NCBI RefSeq assembly: GCF_014852005.1
Contig: NZ_JACVAU010000003.1
Coordinates: 124,001 to 188,000, forward strand
DNA: 64,000 bases
Direction of reading: 5' to 3'
Source: Pseudoxanthomonas sp. PXM03
Lineage (GTDB): Bacteria; Pseudomonadota; Gammaproteobacteria; Xanthomonadales; Xanthomonadaceae
The notes under the pieces are model-generated. The model searched no databases and was not told the DNA's origin. It was given only the letters and a program-made list of their open reading frames with translations. Below, in pieces: positions 28,999 through 37,432 of the stretch. Both the position numbers and the translations under genes were made by a program. Position 1 is the first letter of the stretch. Every line of letters starts with the position of its first letter.

Positions 28999-30186
28999 TT
29001 ACTTGAACCCGAAGGCGGTCAGGCCACCCTCCACATCCTGTACCAGCAGGATGCCGTCGGCGACGACAGGCTTGCCACGCAGGGCCTTGCCCCCCACGCG
29101 GGCGCGCGCTGCGACCTCGCCATTGTCTGTGTTCAGCCAATGCAGATAGCCGTCGTAGTCACCGACCACGGCGTAGTCGCCATGGATGGTGGGTGCCGTC
29201 AGCGAGCGCCGCGCGAGGGTGGTGTTGGACCACAAGGCGCTGCCACTGTACTTGTCCAGCGCCCAGACGGTACCCGCCGGATCGGCCACCATGACCGCGC
29301 TGCTGGTGACCGCCAGGCCACCCGCGCCACCATTGTCGCGCGTCCACAAGGGGCGGCCCGAAGGGCCTTCCAGCGCAACGGTCTCCATCTTGTAGCTGGT
29401 GGCATACAAGGTGGTGCCTTCCAGCACCGGGGCGCCATCCACATCGGCCATGCGCTCGAGTTCACTGCGGCCTTCCGGCGTACCTACCGCCTGCGTCCAC
29501 ATGGGACGACCATCGCCCGCCGACAGTGCGGTGACCGTGCCGTCGTCGCTGCCTGCGAACACGACGCCCGGACCAACCACGACCGGCGCGTTGCCGCGAA
29601 CGGTCAAACTGGGAAGTTCGTTGGTCCAGAACCAGCGGCGCTCGCCGTTTGCTGCATTCAATGCCGTGACGCGGCCATCATTGCTGCGCACGTAAACCAG
29701 ATCCGTCCCGATCGCCGGCGCCGCAATGACTTCGTTCGGCACCTTCACCTGCCATTTCTCGGCACCAGTAGCAGCATCCAGAGCGATGACCTGGCCGTCC
29801 AGTGTTCCCACGACTACCAGGCCCTGGCCGGCACCCGGACCACCCGACAGTCGCAAGTCGGATTTGTACTGCCATACCTGCTTGCCCGTCTGGAGATCGA
29901 AGGCACGCACGCCGCCTTCGACCGCAGCGGCATACACCCGGCCACCTTCCACCACAGGCGCCTGCTGGATGCCCAGCCGATCCTCGCCTTTGCCGGCATT
30001 CGCGCTCCAGAGCTTGGACACCGACACCGACTGCGTGATGTCGACCAGTTCCGCCGGATCGGTCGGCTTCTCGTCTGGCTTGTCGTCACCGTCGAACCAG
30101 CCCTTTACCGTACTGCAGCCCCCCAGGGCGCCGATCAGGAGTGCTGCCGTCAGGAGACGGACGGGAAAACCATGGGTGAGCTTCAT
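28999..30186 (-). CDS. bamB: Outer membrane protein assembly factor BamB
   Basis: A lipoprotein of the BAM complex that helps fold beta-barrel proteins into the outer membrane. The 395-residue precursor has a lipoprotein signal peptide ending in LIGALGGC (Cys 24 as lipidation site), then an eight-bladed PQQ-type beta propeller with repeats such as VRAFDLQTGKQVW, VIALDAATGAEKW, VTALNAANGERRW and VWALDKYSGSALW. It overlaps yfgM by 4 bp (ATGA), the usual yfgM-bamB-der gene order. Confidence 0.97.
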   Translation of the reverse strand: MKLTHGFPVRLLTAALLIGALGGCSTVKGWFDGDDKPDEKPTDPAELVDITQSVSVSKLWSANAGKGEDRLGIQQAPVVEGGRVYAAAVEGGVRAFDLQTGKQVWQYKSDLRLSGGPGAGQGLVVVGTLDGQVIALDAATGAEKWQVKVPNEVIAAPAIGTDLVYVRSNDGRVTALNAANGERRWFWTNELPSLTVRGNAPVVVGPGVVFAGSDDGTVTALSAGDGRPMWTQAVGTPEGRSELERMADVDGAPVLEGTTLYATSYKMETVALEGPSGRPLWTRDNGGAGGLAVTSSAVMVADPAGTVWALDKYSGSALWSNTTLARRSLTAPTIHGDYAVVGDYDGYLHWLNTDNGEVAARARVGGKALRGKPVVADGILLVQDVEGGLTAFGFK

Positions 30187-30818
30187 GCGGCGTCTCCGCT
30201 CTTGGGCGGTGTGCCGCCGGCGTGGATGAGTTTCAGCTCCACGAGCCGACGCTGGGGGGATACCACATCGAGCGTCGTCAGCGCGCGCGTGTAGGCATCC
30301 TGCGCTTCCTTCAACTTGCCTGCAGCCAGCAATGCATCGCCACGGACTTCCAGGCTCGATGCATCATCGGCCTTGTCCAGCAGCTTCAATGCATCGTCGT
30401 GCTTGCCGGTATCGATCAGCAGGCGCGCCAGGCGCAGGTTCACAAGCGGCCGCAGCGAATCGACCGGCGTCAGGCCGCGCAACGTGGCGATGGCGGCACC
30501 ACGCTCGCCCGCCTGGATCTGTGCCTTGGCCAGCTGGAGACCCGCCACATCGGCGTACAGCTCGTCTTCCTTCATGAGCGAATCGACGGCGCCCTTGGCC
30601 TGCTTCAGGTCGCCCTTCGACAGATCCTCGACAGCCGCCTGGTATGCCTGGTAGGCCTGTTCCTTCTTGCCCGCCTGGCTCTTCTGCCACCACTGCCAGC
30701 CGAAGATGACACCCAACCCCAGGATCACGCCCCCCAGCAGGCCGGCACCATTGTTACGGAGCCAGCTACGGACGCGTTCGCTTTGTTCGTGCTCGTCGAG
30801 CAGATCATCAATCGCCAT
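30183..30818 (-). CDS. yfgM: YfgM-family tetratricopeptide protein (SecYEG/chaperone ancillary)
   Basis: A 211-residue inner-membrane protein anchored by one span (GLLGGVILGLGVIFGWQWW), with a periplasmic domain of TPR-like helices (QAYQAYQAAVEDLSKGDLKQ, LARLLIDTGKHDDALKLLDK, ALLAAGKLKEAQDAYTRAL). In E. coli YfgM binds SecYEG and the chaperone PpiD and modulates the Rcs response. N-terminal MAIDDLLDEHEQSERVRSWL is characteristic. It is coupled to bamB by a 4-bp overlap. The 61-bp gap to rodZ is where ispG and hisS sit in many relatives. Confidence 0.92.
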   Translation of the reverse strand: MAIDDLLDEHEQSERVRSWLRNNGAGLLGGVILGLGVIFGWQWWQKSQAGKKEQAYQAYQAAVEDLSKGDLKQAKGAVDSLMKEDELYADVAGLQLAKAQIQAGERGAAIATLRGLTPVDSLRPLVNLRLARLLIDTGKHDDALKLLDKADDASSLEVRGDALLAAGKLKEAQDAYTRALTTLDVVSPQRRLVELKLIHAGGTPPKSGDAA

Positions 30819-30879
30819 GCGCTCTCTTGCCCCGTCGAGGCGGGGTCTTGGTCTTTAGTTGGACAAACCCGCGCGCGGG

Positions 30880-31695
30880 TCAGTCACCGACCGGCGCTAG
30901 GGAACCCTCAGAGGATACCGTAAAGCGCGCAACATTCGCTCGCTGGTACGGTGCCAGATTCACCGTACTACCGACATGCTGAACCTCGACCGCCGTGGCA
31001 TCGCCCAACTTGATGCGGCCGACTTCACCCCTCGCGTACGTGCGTTCTTCGCCCGCCCGGATCAGCGCATGCTCGACCTTGCGGCCAGCGGGATCATTGA
31101 CTTCGACCCAGCTGTCACCCTTGAACGTCAGCGTCAGCCACGAGGCCGCCGCGCGCGGCAGTGGCGCCAGTGACGCCACATATGGCGTGGCCTGAGGCCT
31201 GGCGACCGGGGTGTTCCCTTCCGCCACACCTGGCGAACCTGATGCGCTCGGCACGACGTCCAGCGACGCGGTCGCCGCATCCGGTGCCGGTCCGGAGCTC
31301 GGACGCAAGGCCATCCACACCGGCGTTGCGATCACGAGCGTCAACACGACGTACACCGCACGCCGCTTGAAGCTTTCGAAGAAATACTGGAAGTGCGGCG
31401 TATGGCTGTGGCTGACCAGTTCGACCGGCTTCGATACCACCGCTTCCGCCTGCTGCAGGAAGGGTTCGACATCCACCTTGAGGAGGCGACCGTAACTGCG
31501 CAGCTGCCCGCGCACGAACACCGCCCCGCCTGACTGGTCCCACTGCCCGCCTTCGAGGGCGTGCAGCACCTTCAATGGCATCTTCAGGCGCTGGCTGACC
31601 TCCTGCAACGACAGGCCGGCCTGCTCACGCGCCAATCTCAGCGCCTCACCGCACCCCTGCGGCGGCGCCACTCCCCCACCTACCGTGTCCATCAT
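30880..31695 (-). CDS. rodZ: RodZ-like helix-turn-helix membrane protein
   Basis: A 271-residue protein with the RodZ layout: an N-terminal cytoplasmic HTH_25 domain (LRLAREQAGLSLQEVSQRLK...GGAVFVRGQLRSYGRLL), one transmembrane span (AVYVVLTLVIATPVWMAL, about 116-133), a Pro/Ala/Ser-rich linker, and a periplasmic DUF4115 beta domain (SWLTLTFKGDSWVEVNDPAGRK). RodZ links MreB to the cell-wall elongation machinery and sets rod shape. The gene starts at 31695, overlapping the pilF stop by 4 bp; ATG 31692 is an alternative. Confidence 0.9.
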   Translation of the reverse strand: MMDTVGGGVAPPQGCGEALRLAREQAGLSLQEVSQRLKMPLKVLHALEGGQWDQSGGAVFVRGQLRSYGRLLKVDVEPFLQQAEAVVSKPVELVSHSHTPHFQYFFESFKRRAVYVVLTLVIATPVWMALRPSSGPAPDAATASLDVVPSASGSPGVAEGNTPVARPQATPYVASLAPLPRAAASWLTLTFKGDSWVEVNDPAGRKVEHALIRAGEERTYARGEVGRIKLGDATAVEVQHVGSTVNLAPYQRANVARFTVSSEGSLAPVGD

Positions 31696-32513
31696 GGCCC
31701 TGCATTTCCCCCAGAGTTGACGTCCTGCGCGTCGGGGAACTCCGCCCGAATCCGCTGAACATATCGACTGGCAGCGGCCTTGTCGCCGAGTCTATCCTCG
31801 ATTTGTGATGCGAGTTTCAACACCGCGGCAGTCGCTGGCCCCGAAGCCAGCCTGCGCTCGATGAAGGCACGTGCCGGCAGATAGTGCTGCCGATCGAATT
31901 CCAGCTCCGCCATCGCGCCAAGGGCGGTCGTGTTGGACGGGTCGCGCGACAGGGCCAGACGCAGGTCGCGCTCGGCCCTTTCCGTCTGTCCGCTGGTCAG
32001 GGCGCAGCTGCCGGCATTCGCCATGGCCAGCACGGGCGTCGCATAGCCAGGCGCCTGGACCGCGCGGTCGAACCAGACCAACGACTCGGCCGCCGCACCA
32101 TTGGCGCACAACCAGGCCCCGTAGTTGTTCTGGGCCGCGCCCTGCCCGGGCGCCAGCTCCGCCGCACGGCGGTACAGCTGGCCCGCCTCCTGCGCCCTGC
32201 CGCGCCGGTCTTCGATCACCGCCAGAAGAGTGGTGGCATCCGCCGAGCCGGGATCCAGCTTGAGTGCGGAGCGCACATCCTTCTCCGCAGGATCGAGTTC
32301 ACCGGCATGCAGGCGCTGGGTGGCGCGCGCGAGCATCGTCTGCACCGACTGGCGGCGCTTGACCTCCGGACTGTCCTTGACCGAGTACTCGGGCGCGACC
32401 TGCTGCCCGGAGAGGGACTCCATCTTGCCCTTGGGGCGAACGAAGGTGAGGCGACTGCAGGCGGTGGCCAGCAGGAGGGGGATCAGCAGCAGGCAGATCG
32501 CCTTATGCCGCAT
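31692..32513 (-). CDS. pilF: Type IV pilus biogenesis lipoprotein PilF/PilW (TPR)
   Basis: A 273-residue outer-membrane lipoprotein pilotin needed for assembly of the PilQ secretin. The signal peptide ends LLLATAC (lipobox, Cys 19). The mature protein carries about six tetratricopeptide units ([57 protein letters not shown]). The arrangement rlmN-pilF-rodZ is conserved in gammaproteobacteria. The start overlaps the rlmN stop by 11 bp. Confidence 0.92.
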   Translation of the reverse strand: MRHKAICLLLIPLLLATACSRLTFVRPKGKMESLSGQQVAPEYSVKDSPEVKRRQSVQTMLARATQRLHAGELDPAEKDVRSALKLDPGSADATTLLAVIEDRRGRAQEAGQLYRRAAELAPGQGAAQNNYGAWLCANGAAAESLVWFDRAVQAPGYATPVLAMANAGSCALTSGQTERAERDLRLALSRDPSNTTALGAMAELEFDRQHYLPARAFIERRLASGPATAAVLKLASQIEDRLGDKAAASRYVQRIRAEFPDAQDVNSGGNAGP

Positions 32514-33726
32514 CGTCGATGCCCTGTTCCTGCAATTGCCGGCGGAACTCGGCCTGGCGGCGCGTGCGGTCCATCACCTGGCCCTTCAACTGGCCGCAGG
32601 CGGCATCGATGTCGTCGCCGCGCGTGCGGCGGACCATCGTCAGCACCTGCGCGTCAAGCAGCAGTTTCTGGAACGCGCGGATTTCATCTTCCGGAGAGCG
32701 CTCGTAGCGCGTGCCCGGGAACGGATTGAACGGAATCAGGTTGACCTTGCCGGCATCCTTCAACTGCGCGGCATTGCTGAACTTGCGCATCAGCTGGGCC
32801 AGCTGGCGCGCGTGTTCGGGCTGGTCGTTGACGCCCTTCATCAAGGTGTACTCGAACGTCACCGAATCGCGCTTCTTGTTCGCGCGCAGGTAGCGCACGC
32901 ATGACGCCATCAGTTCGGCGATCGGATACTTCTTGTTGAGCGGCACGAGCTGCTCGCGCAGGGCATCGTTGGGCGCGTGCAGCGAGACCGCCAGCGACAC
33001 GTCGGTCTCGGTGGACAGCCGGTCGATCATCGGCACAAGGCCGGAGGTCGACAGCGTGACGCGCTTGCTGGCCAAGCCGTAGCCCAGGTCGTCGCGCATG
33101 ATGTTCATCGCGCGCACGACATTGTCGAAATTGAGCAGCGGCTCGCCCATGCCCATCATCACCACGTTGGTGAGGCGACGGTTCTGCGCAGGCACGTTGC
33201 CCAGGTGACGCGCCGTCACCCACACCTGGCCGATGATCTCGGCGGTGGTCAGGTTGCGATTGAAGCCTTGGGTAGCCGTGGAGCAGAACGTGCAATTCAG
33301 CCCGCAGCCCACCTGCGACGACACGCACAGCGTGCCGCGGCTCTTGTCAGGTATGTACACAGTTTCGACGGCATTCTTGCCATCAACCCCCATGCCGAGC
33401 AGCCACTTGTGGGTGCCGTCGGTGGAGGGCTTGTCGAACACCACCTGCGGCACGACAACCTCGGCATGCTCCTGCAGCTTGGCGCGCAGGTTCTTGCCCA
33501 GGTCCGTCATCTGGTCGAAGTCGGTGACGTAGCGATGGTGGATCCACTTCATCACCTGGTGAGCGCGGAACTTCTGCTCACCGAGCTTTCCGATGAAGAA
33601 CTGCTCAAGGCCCTCGCGATCCAGGTCCAGCAGGTTCTGTTTCGCAGGCACGGACGCACCGATGGCCACGGACGGTGCGTCCGTGGCCATTTTCAGTTCG
33701 ATCGGTGGCAGTTCGTGGCTGCTCAT
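32503..33726 (-). CDS. rlmN: Dual-specificity 23S rRNA / tRNA adenine-C2 methyltransferase
   Basis: A radical-SAM enzyme that methylates A2503 of 23S rRNA and A37 of certain tRNAs. The 407-residue protein has the SAM iron-sulfur motif [14 protein letters not shown] (CxxxCxxC), the family segment [16 protein letters not shown], and the C-terminal methyl-carrier Cys in DIDAACGQL. Start [13 protein letters not shown] at 33726 leaves 10 bp to the ndk stop. An N-terminal extension of about 30 residues relative to E. coli RlmN (384 aa) is present. It is cotranscribed with ndk and pilF. Confidence 0.97.
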   Translation of the reverse strand: MSSHELPPIELKMATDAPSVAIGASVPAKQNLLDLDREGLEQFFIGKLGEQKFRAHQVMKWIHHRYVTDFDQMTDLGKNLRAKLQEHAEVVVPQVVFDKPSTDGTHKWLLGMGVDGKNAVETVYIPDKSRGTLCVSSQVGCGLNCTFCSTATQGFNRNLTTAEIIGQVWVTARHLGNVPAQNRRLTNVVMMGMGEPLLNFDNVVRAMNIMRDDLGYGLASKRVTLSTSGLVPMIDRLSTETDVSLAVSLHAPNDALREQLVPLNKKYPIAELMASCVRYLRANKKRDSVTFEYTLMKGVNDQPEHARQLAQLMRKFSNAAQLKDAGKVNLIPFNPFPGTRYERSPEDEIRAFQKLLLDAQVLTMVRRTRGDDIDAACGQLKGQVMDRTRRQAEFRRQLQEQGIDDAA

Positions 33727-33736
33727 CACTCTTCGC

Positions 33737-34162
33737 TCAGCGCGAGAACACTTCGGTGGCGGCGAAGAAGTACGCGATCTCGATGTTCGCGTTCTCGACC
33801 GAATCCGAGCCGTGTGCGGCGTTGGCATCGATGGAATCGGCGAAGTCGGCGCGGATCGTGCCCGGCGCGGCGTCCTTCGGATTGGTAGCACCGAGGATGT
33901 CGCGATGCTTCAGCACGGCGTTCTCGCCTTCCAGCACCTGGATGGCGACCGGACCGGAGATCATGAACTCGACCAGTGCATTGAAGAACGGACGTTCGCG
34001 ATGCACGGCGTAGAAACCTTCGGCCTCACGGCGCGACAGGTGCTTCATCTTCGAGGCGACGATCTTCAGGCCGTTCTTTTCGAAACGGGCATAGATTTCG
34101 CCGATGACGTTCTTGGCGACGGCATCGGGCTTGACGATCGACAGGGTGCGCTCCAGCGCCAT
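33737..34162 (-). CDS. ndk: Nucleoside diphosphate kinase
   Basis: It transfers the gamma phosphate of NTPs to NDPs through a phosphohistidine and balances nucleotide pools. The 141-residue protein starts [15 protein letters not shown] and contains the active-site histidine in [12 protein letters not shown] (about His 117), plus [13 protein letters not shown]. Length matches the bacterial family (143 aa). It opens the minus-strand chain to rlmN, pilF and rodZ. Its leader contains a -10 box at 34257-34262 and a terminator-like hairpin at 34211-34233. Confidence 0.98.
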   Translation of the reverse strand: MALERTLSIVKPDAVAKNVIGEIYARFEKNGLKIVASKMKHLSRREAEGFYAVHRERPFFNALVEFMISGPVAIQVLEGENAVLKHRDILGATNPKDAAPGTIRADFADSIDANAAHGSDSVENANIEIAYFFAATEVFSR

Positions 34163-34210
34163 GGGGATTTTCTCCGTTGGGCGGGCCACTGAAGGCCCAA
34201 GGTTAACATG

Positions 34211-34233
34211 AAAAACCCGCGTCGAAACGCGGG
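34211..34233 (-). terminator. Terminator-like hairpin in the ndk leader
   Basis: On the minus strand a 7-bp CCCGCGT / ACGCGGG stem with a TTCG loop runs directly into five T. It lies 49 bp upstream of the ndk ATG and just downstream of a -10 box, with no gene before it, so it could act as an attenuator or end a very short RNA. Confidence 0.7.
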
Positions 34234-34256
34234 CTTAGACCAGAAAGCGTAGCGAG

Positions 34257-34262
34257 ATTCTA
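34257..34262 (-). promoter_or_regulatory. -10 element of the probable ndk promoter
   Basis: TAGAAT (5/6 match) on the minus strand, about 95 bp before ndk. The -35 region at 17 bp spacing is poor. Transcripts starting here would read through the hairpin at 34211-34233. Confidence 0.5.
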
Positions 34263-34347
34263 ACGTATCCCAGCGCAGGATGCAGCCTGCGTCACAGGCC
34301 GATTGCTGCCTTGCAACATGACACGGCCCCACGGTCAGCGGAGAATC

Positions 34348-34367
34348 AATCAAACAAGCGTTTGATT
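34348..34367. promoter_or_regulatory. Palindromic operator of the PsrA-like TetR regulator
   Basis: An inverted repeat with 8-bp arms (AATCAAAC / GTTTGATT) around AAGC, 15 bp upstream of the regulator's ATG. It contains CAAAC-N4-GTTTG, the recognition motif reported for Pseudomonas PsrA. It probably mediates autoregulation and control of the downstream fad genes. Confidence 0.75.
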
Positions 34368-34381
34368 AAGTCGGAGGCCCC

Positions 34382-35011
34382 ATGGGCAACACCACACACT
34401 TCTCCACCAAGGAACGGATCCTGGGGGCCGCGGAAGAACTCTTCGCCCAGTACGGCTTTGCAGGCACCTCCCTGCGGCAGGTGACGAGTCGCGCAGACGT
34501 CAACATCGCGGCGGTCAACTACCACTTCGGCAGCAAGGAGAACCTGGTCAACGAGGTGTTCCGTCGCCGCATGGACGACATGACCGCCGCCCGCCTCACC
34601 CTGCTTGAAAAGGCACTGGCCGGGCGCCCGGGCGAGCTGGAACCCATCCTCGCCGCCTTCGTCGAGCCGGCGCTGGCGCTGGCCCAGGATCGCCACGGGG
34701 GCGGCGCCTTTGTCCGGGTCATCGCCCGCGCCTACGCCGAAAAGAACGATGGCCTGCGCAAGTTCCTCTCCGACCACTACGGCCATGTGCTGCGCGAGTT
34801 CGGCAAGGCGATCGCCGCCTGCGTGCCGGGCCTCAGCAAGGAAGAGCTCTACTGGCGGCTGGATTTCTTCTCCGGCGCCCTGACCTACGCCATGGCCGAC
34901 TTCGGCCTGATCAAGCGCCCCACGGGCGTCACGGAAGCGGCGCACCGTGAGCGCGCCGCCCGCGAACTCATCCGCTTCGCCGAGGCCGGCCTGCGCGCCG
35001 ACCATGTCTGA
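34382..35011 (+). CDS. TetR-family transcriptional regulator, PsrA-like (fatty-acid responsive)
   Basis: A 209-residue repressor. The N-terminal HTH is typical of TetR proteins: TKERILGAAEELFAQYGFAGTSLRQVTSRADVNIAAVNYHFGSKENLVNEVF. The helical ligand domain resembles PsrA and AefR-type regulators (FVRVIARAYAEKNDGLRKFL, LYWRLDFFSGALTYAMADF). PsrA senses long-chain fatty acids and represses beta-oxidation genes. GGAGG precedes the ATG, and a PsrA-type palindrome lies 15 bp before it. A fadN-like gene and a thiolase gene follow 25 bp downstream on the same strand, which strongly supports the assignment, though the ligand is inferred. Confidence 0.88.
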   Translation: MGNTTHFSTKERILGAAEELFAQYGFAGTSLRQVTSRADVNIAAVNYHFGSKENLVNEVFRRRMDDMTAARLTLLEKALAGRPGELEPILAAFVEPALALAQDRHGGGAFVRVIARAYAEKNDGLRKFLSDHYGHVLREFGKAIAACVPGLSKEELYWRLDFFSGALTYAMADFGLIKRPTGVTEAAHRERAARELIRFAEAGLRADHV

Positions 35012-35036
35012 AACCCCTGCAATCCAAGGAAATTCC

Positions 35037-37409
35037 ATGTCCAATCCATTGCTTGTACGCAAGGCGGCCGTTCTGGGCGCTGGTGTCATGGGCGCGCAGA
35101 TCGCCGCGCACCTGACCAATGCCGGCGTAGACACCGTGCTGTTCGACCTGCCTGCCAAGGAGGGCCATCCCGACGGCATCGTGCAGAAGGCCATCGCCAA
35201 CCTGGCCAAGTTGAGCCCTGCCCCTCTTGCCAGCAAGTCGCTTGCCGAAGCCATCACGCCCGCCAACTACGAGACAGGACTCGAGCACCTGAAGGGCTGC
35301 GACCTGATCATCGAGGCCATCGCCGAGCGGATGGACTGGAAGCAGGACCTCTACAAGAAGATCGCCCCGTTCGTGGCCGATCATGCGGTACTGGCAAGCA
35401 ATACATCAGGCTTGGGAATCAACAAGTTGGCGGAAGTTCTTCCAGAACAACTTCGCCATCGCTTCTGTGGCGTGCACTTCTTCAACCCACCACGCTACAT
35501 GCATCTGGCCGAACTGATTCCGGCCAAATCCACCGATGCCACCGTCCTCGAAGGTCTGGAGACCTTCCTGACCACTACCCTGGGCAAGGGCGTGGTCTAT
35601 GCGAAGGACACCCCCAACTTCATCGGCAACAGGATCGGCGTGTTCTCGATCCTGGCCACCGCCCACCACACCGGCGAATTCAAGCTGGGGTTCGACGAAG
35701 TGGACGCCGTCACTGGCCCGCTGATCGGCCGCCCGAAGTCGGCGACCTACCGCACCTCGGACGTGGTCGGCCTGGACACCATGGCCCATGTCATCAAGAC
35801 CATGGCCGACACCCTGCCGGACGACCCGTGGCACGCCTACTTCAAGTCGCCGAAGTGGCTGGACGCGCTGATCGCCAAGGGCGCGCTTGGCCAGAAGACC
35901 GGTGCCGGCATCTTCCGCAAGGTCGGCAAGGACATCGTGGTCCTGGACCTGGAGAAGCAGGATTACCGAGCCGCCGATCGCACGGCCGCGCCCGAGGTGG
36001 TCGAGATCCTGAAGATCAGGAATCCCGCGGAGAAGTTCGCCAAGCTGCGCGAGAGCCAGCACCCGCAGGCGCAGTTCCTGTGGGCCGTGTTCCGCGATCT
36101 ATTCCATTACAGCGCCTATCATCTGGCCGACATCGCCGAAACCGCGCGCGATGTCGACCTGGCCATCCGCTGGGGTTACGGCTGGTCGCTGGGTCCGTTC
36201 GAGACCTGGCAAGCCGCCGGCTGGAAGCAGGTGGCGCAATGGATCGCCGATGACATCGTGGCCGGCAAGGCCATGAGCAGCGCGCCGCTGCCGAACTGGG
36301 TGTTCGACGGCCGCGAGGGCGTGCATGGTGCCGAAGGCAGCTACAGCCCGGGCCGCAACGCCAAGCTGCCTCGCTCGGCCCTGCCGGTCTACCAGCGCCA
36401 GCGCTTCCCGGATCCTCTGCTGGGCGAAGCCTTTGCCCAGGGCGAGACCGTCTACGAAAACGACGGCGTGCGCCTGTGGACCGACGGCGACGGTATCGGC
36501 GTGGTCAGCTTCAAGACCAAGATGCACACCGTCTCCGACGCCGTGCTGGACGGCCTGCAGGAAGCCATCACCATCGCCGAGCAGAAGTTCAAGGGCTTGG
36601 TGATCTGGCAGCCGAAGGAACCCTTCTCGGCTGGTGCCGACCTCGCAGGCGCCCTCGGTGCGCTGCAGGCGGGCAAGATCGCCGAGTTCGAAGCGATGGT
36701 CGCCAACTTCCAGGCCACCAGCCAGCGGATCAAGTACTCGCTGGTACCCGTGATTGCGGCCGTGCGCGGCCTCGCGCTGGGCGGTGGCTGCGAGTTCCAG
36801 ATGCACAGCGCACGCACGGTTGCGCACCTTGAAAGCTACATCGGTCTGGTGGAAGCGGGCGTCGGCCTGCTGCCGGCCGGCGGCGGCCTGAAGGAACTCG
36901 CCGTGCGCGCCTCGCAAGCCGCAGGTCCGGGCGGAGACGTGTTCGCCGAGCTGAAGAAGACCTTCGAGACGATCGCGATGGCCAAGGTCTCCGCCTCCGC
37001 CGTCGAAGCCAAGGAACTCGGTCTGATGCGCACGGGCGACAAGGTCGCCTTCAACGCCTACGAGCTGCTCCATATCGCCAAGCAGGAAGCGCTGGCGCTG
37101 GCCGAGACCGGCTACCGCCCGCCCCTGCCCGCCCGCCGCATCCAGGTCGCCGGCGACGTCGGCATCGCCACCTTCAAGATGATGCTGGTGAACATGCTGG
37201 AGGGGCGTTTCATCAGCCCGTACGACTACGAGATTGCCGTGCGCATCGCCACCGTGCTGTGCGGCGGCGAAGTCGACCGCGGCGCACTGGTGGACGAAGA
37301 GTGGCTGTTGAAGCTGGAGCGCAAGCACTTCGTTGAACTGGCGCAGCAGGAAAAGACCCAGGCGCGCATCGGCCACATGCTGAAGACCGGCAAGCCCCTG
37401 CGTAACTAA
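35037..37409 (+). CDS. fadN: 3-hydroxyacyl-CoA dehydrogenase / enoyl-CoA hydratase (FadN-like, dehydrogenase domain first)
   Basis: A bifunctional beta-oxidation enzyme of 790 residues. The NAD-binding 3-hydroxyacyl-CoA dehydrogenase domain comes first (AAVLGAGVMGAQIAAHL; NTSGLGINKL; GVHFFNPPRYMHLAEL with the catalytic His; NRIGVFS). The enoyl-CoA hydratase/isomerase domain follows near 480-700 (FSAGADLAGAL, AAVRGLALGGGCEFQMHSAR, GLVEAGVGLLPAGGG with Glu residues). E. coli FadB has the reverse order; this order and length match B. subtilis FadN. AAGGA lies 7 bases before ATG 35037; the upstream ATG 35004 overlaps the regulator stop and is less favoured. It pairs with the thiolase gene 23 bp downstream. 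Confidence 0.93.
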   Translation: MSNPLLVRKAAVLGAGVMGAQIAAHLTNAGVDTVLFDLPAKEGHPDGIVQKAIANLAKLSPAPLASKSLAEAITPANYETGLEHLKGCDLIIEAIAERMDWKQDLYKKIAPFVADHAVLASNTSGLGINKLAEVLPEQLRHRFCGVHFFNPPRYMHLAELIPAKSTDATVLEGLETFLTTTLGKGVVYAKDTPNFIGNRIGVFSILATAHHTGEFKLGFDEVDAVTGPLIGRPKSATYRTSDVVGLDTMAHVIKTMADTLPDDPWHAYFKSPKWLDALIAKGALGQKTGAGIFRKVGKDIVVLDLEKQDYRAADRTAAPEVVEILKIRNPAEKFAKLRESQHPQAQFLWAVFRDLFHYSAYHLADIAETARDVDLAIRWGYGWSLGPFETWQAAGWKQVAQWIADDIVAGKAMSSAPLPNWVFDGREGVHGAEGSYSPGRNAKLPRSALPVYQRQRFPDPLLGEAFAQGETVYENDGVRLWTDGDGIGVVSFKTKMHTVSDAVLDGLQEAITIAEQKFKGLVIWQPKEPFSAGADLAGALGALQAGKIAEFEAMVANFQATSQRIKYSLVPVIAAVRGLALGGGCEFQMHSARTVAHLESYIGLVEAGVGLLPAGGGLKELAVRASQAAGPGGDVFAELKKTFETIAMAKVSASAVEAKELGLMRTGDKVAFNAYELLHIAKQEALALAETGYRPPLPARRIQVAGDVGIATFKMMLVNMLEGRFISPYDYEIAVRIATVLCGGEVDRGALVDEEWLLKLERKHFVELAQQEKTQARIGHMLKTGKPLRN

Positions 37410-37432
37410 GCGACGGACAAGGACACATCGAA

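Noticed and set aside
27436..30294. A 950-codon plus-strand frame spanning der and bamB
   Set aside because: It crosses two real genes and two hairpins and has no family resemblance.
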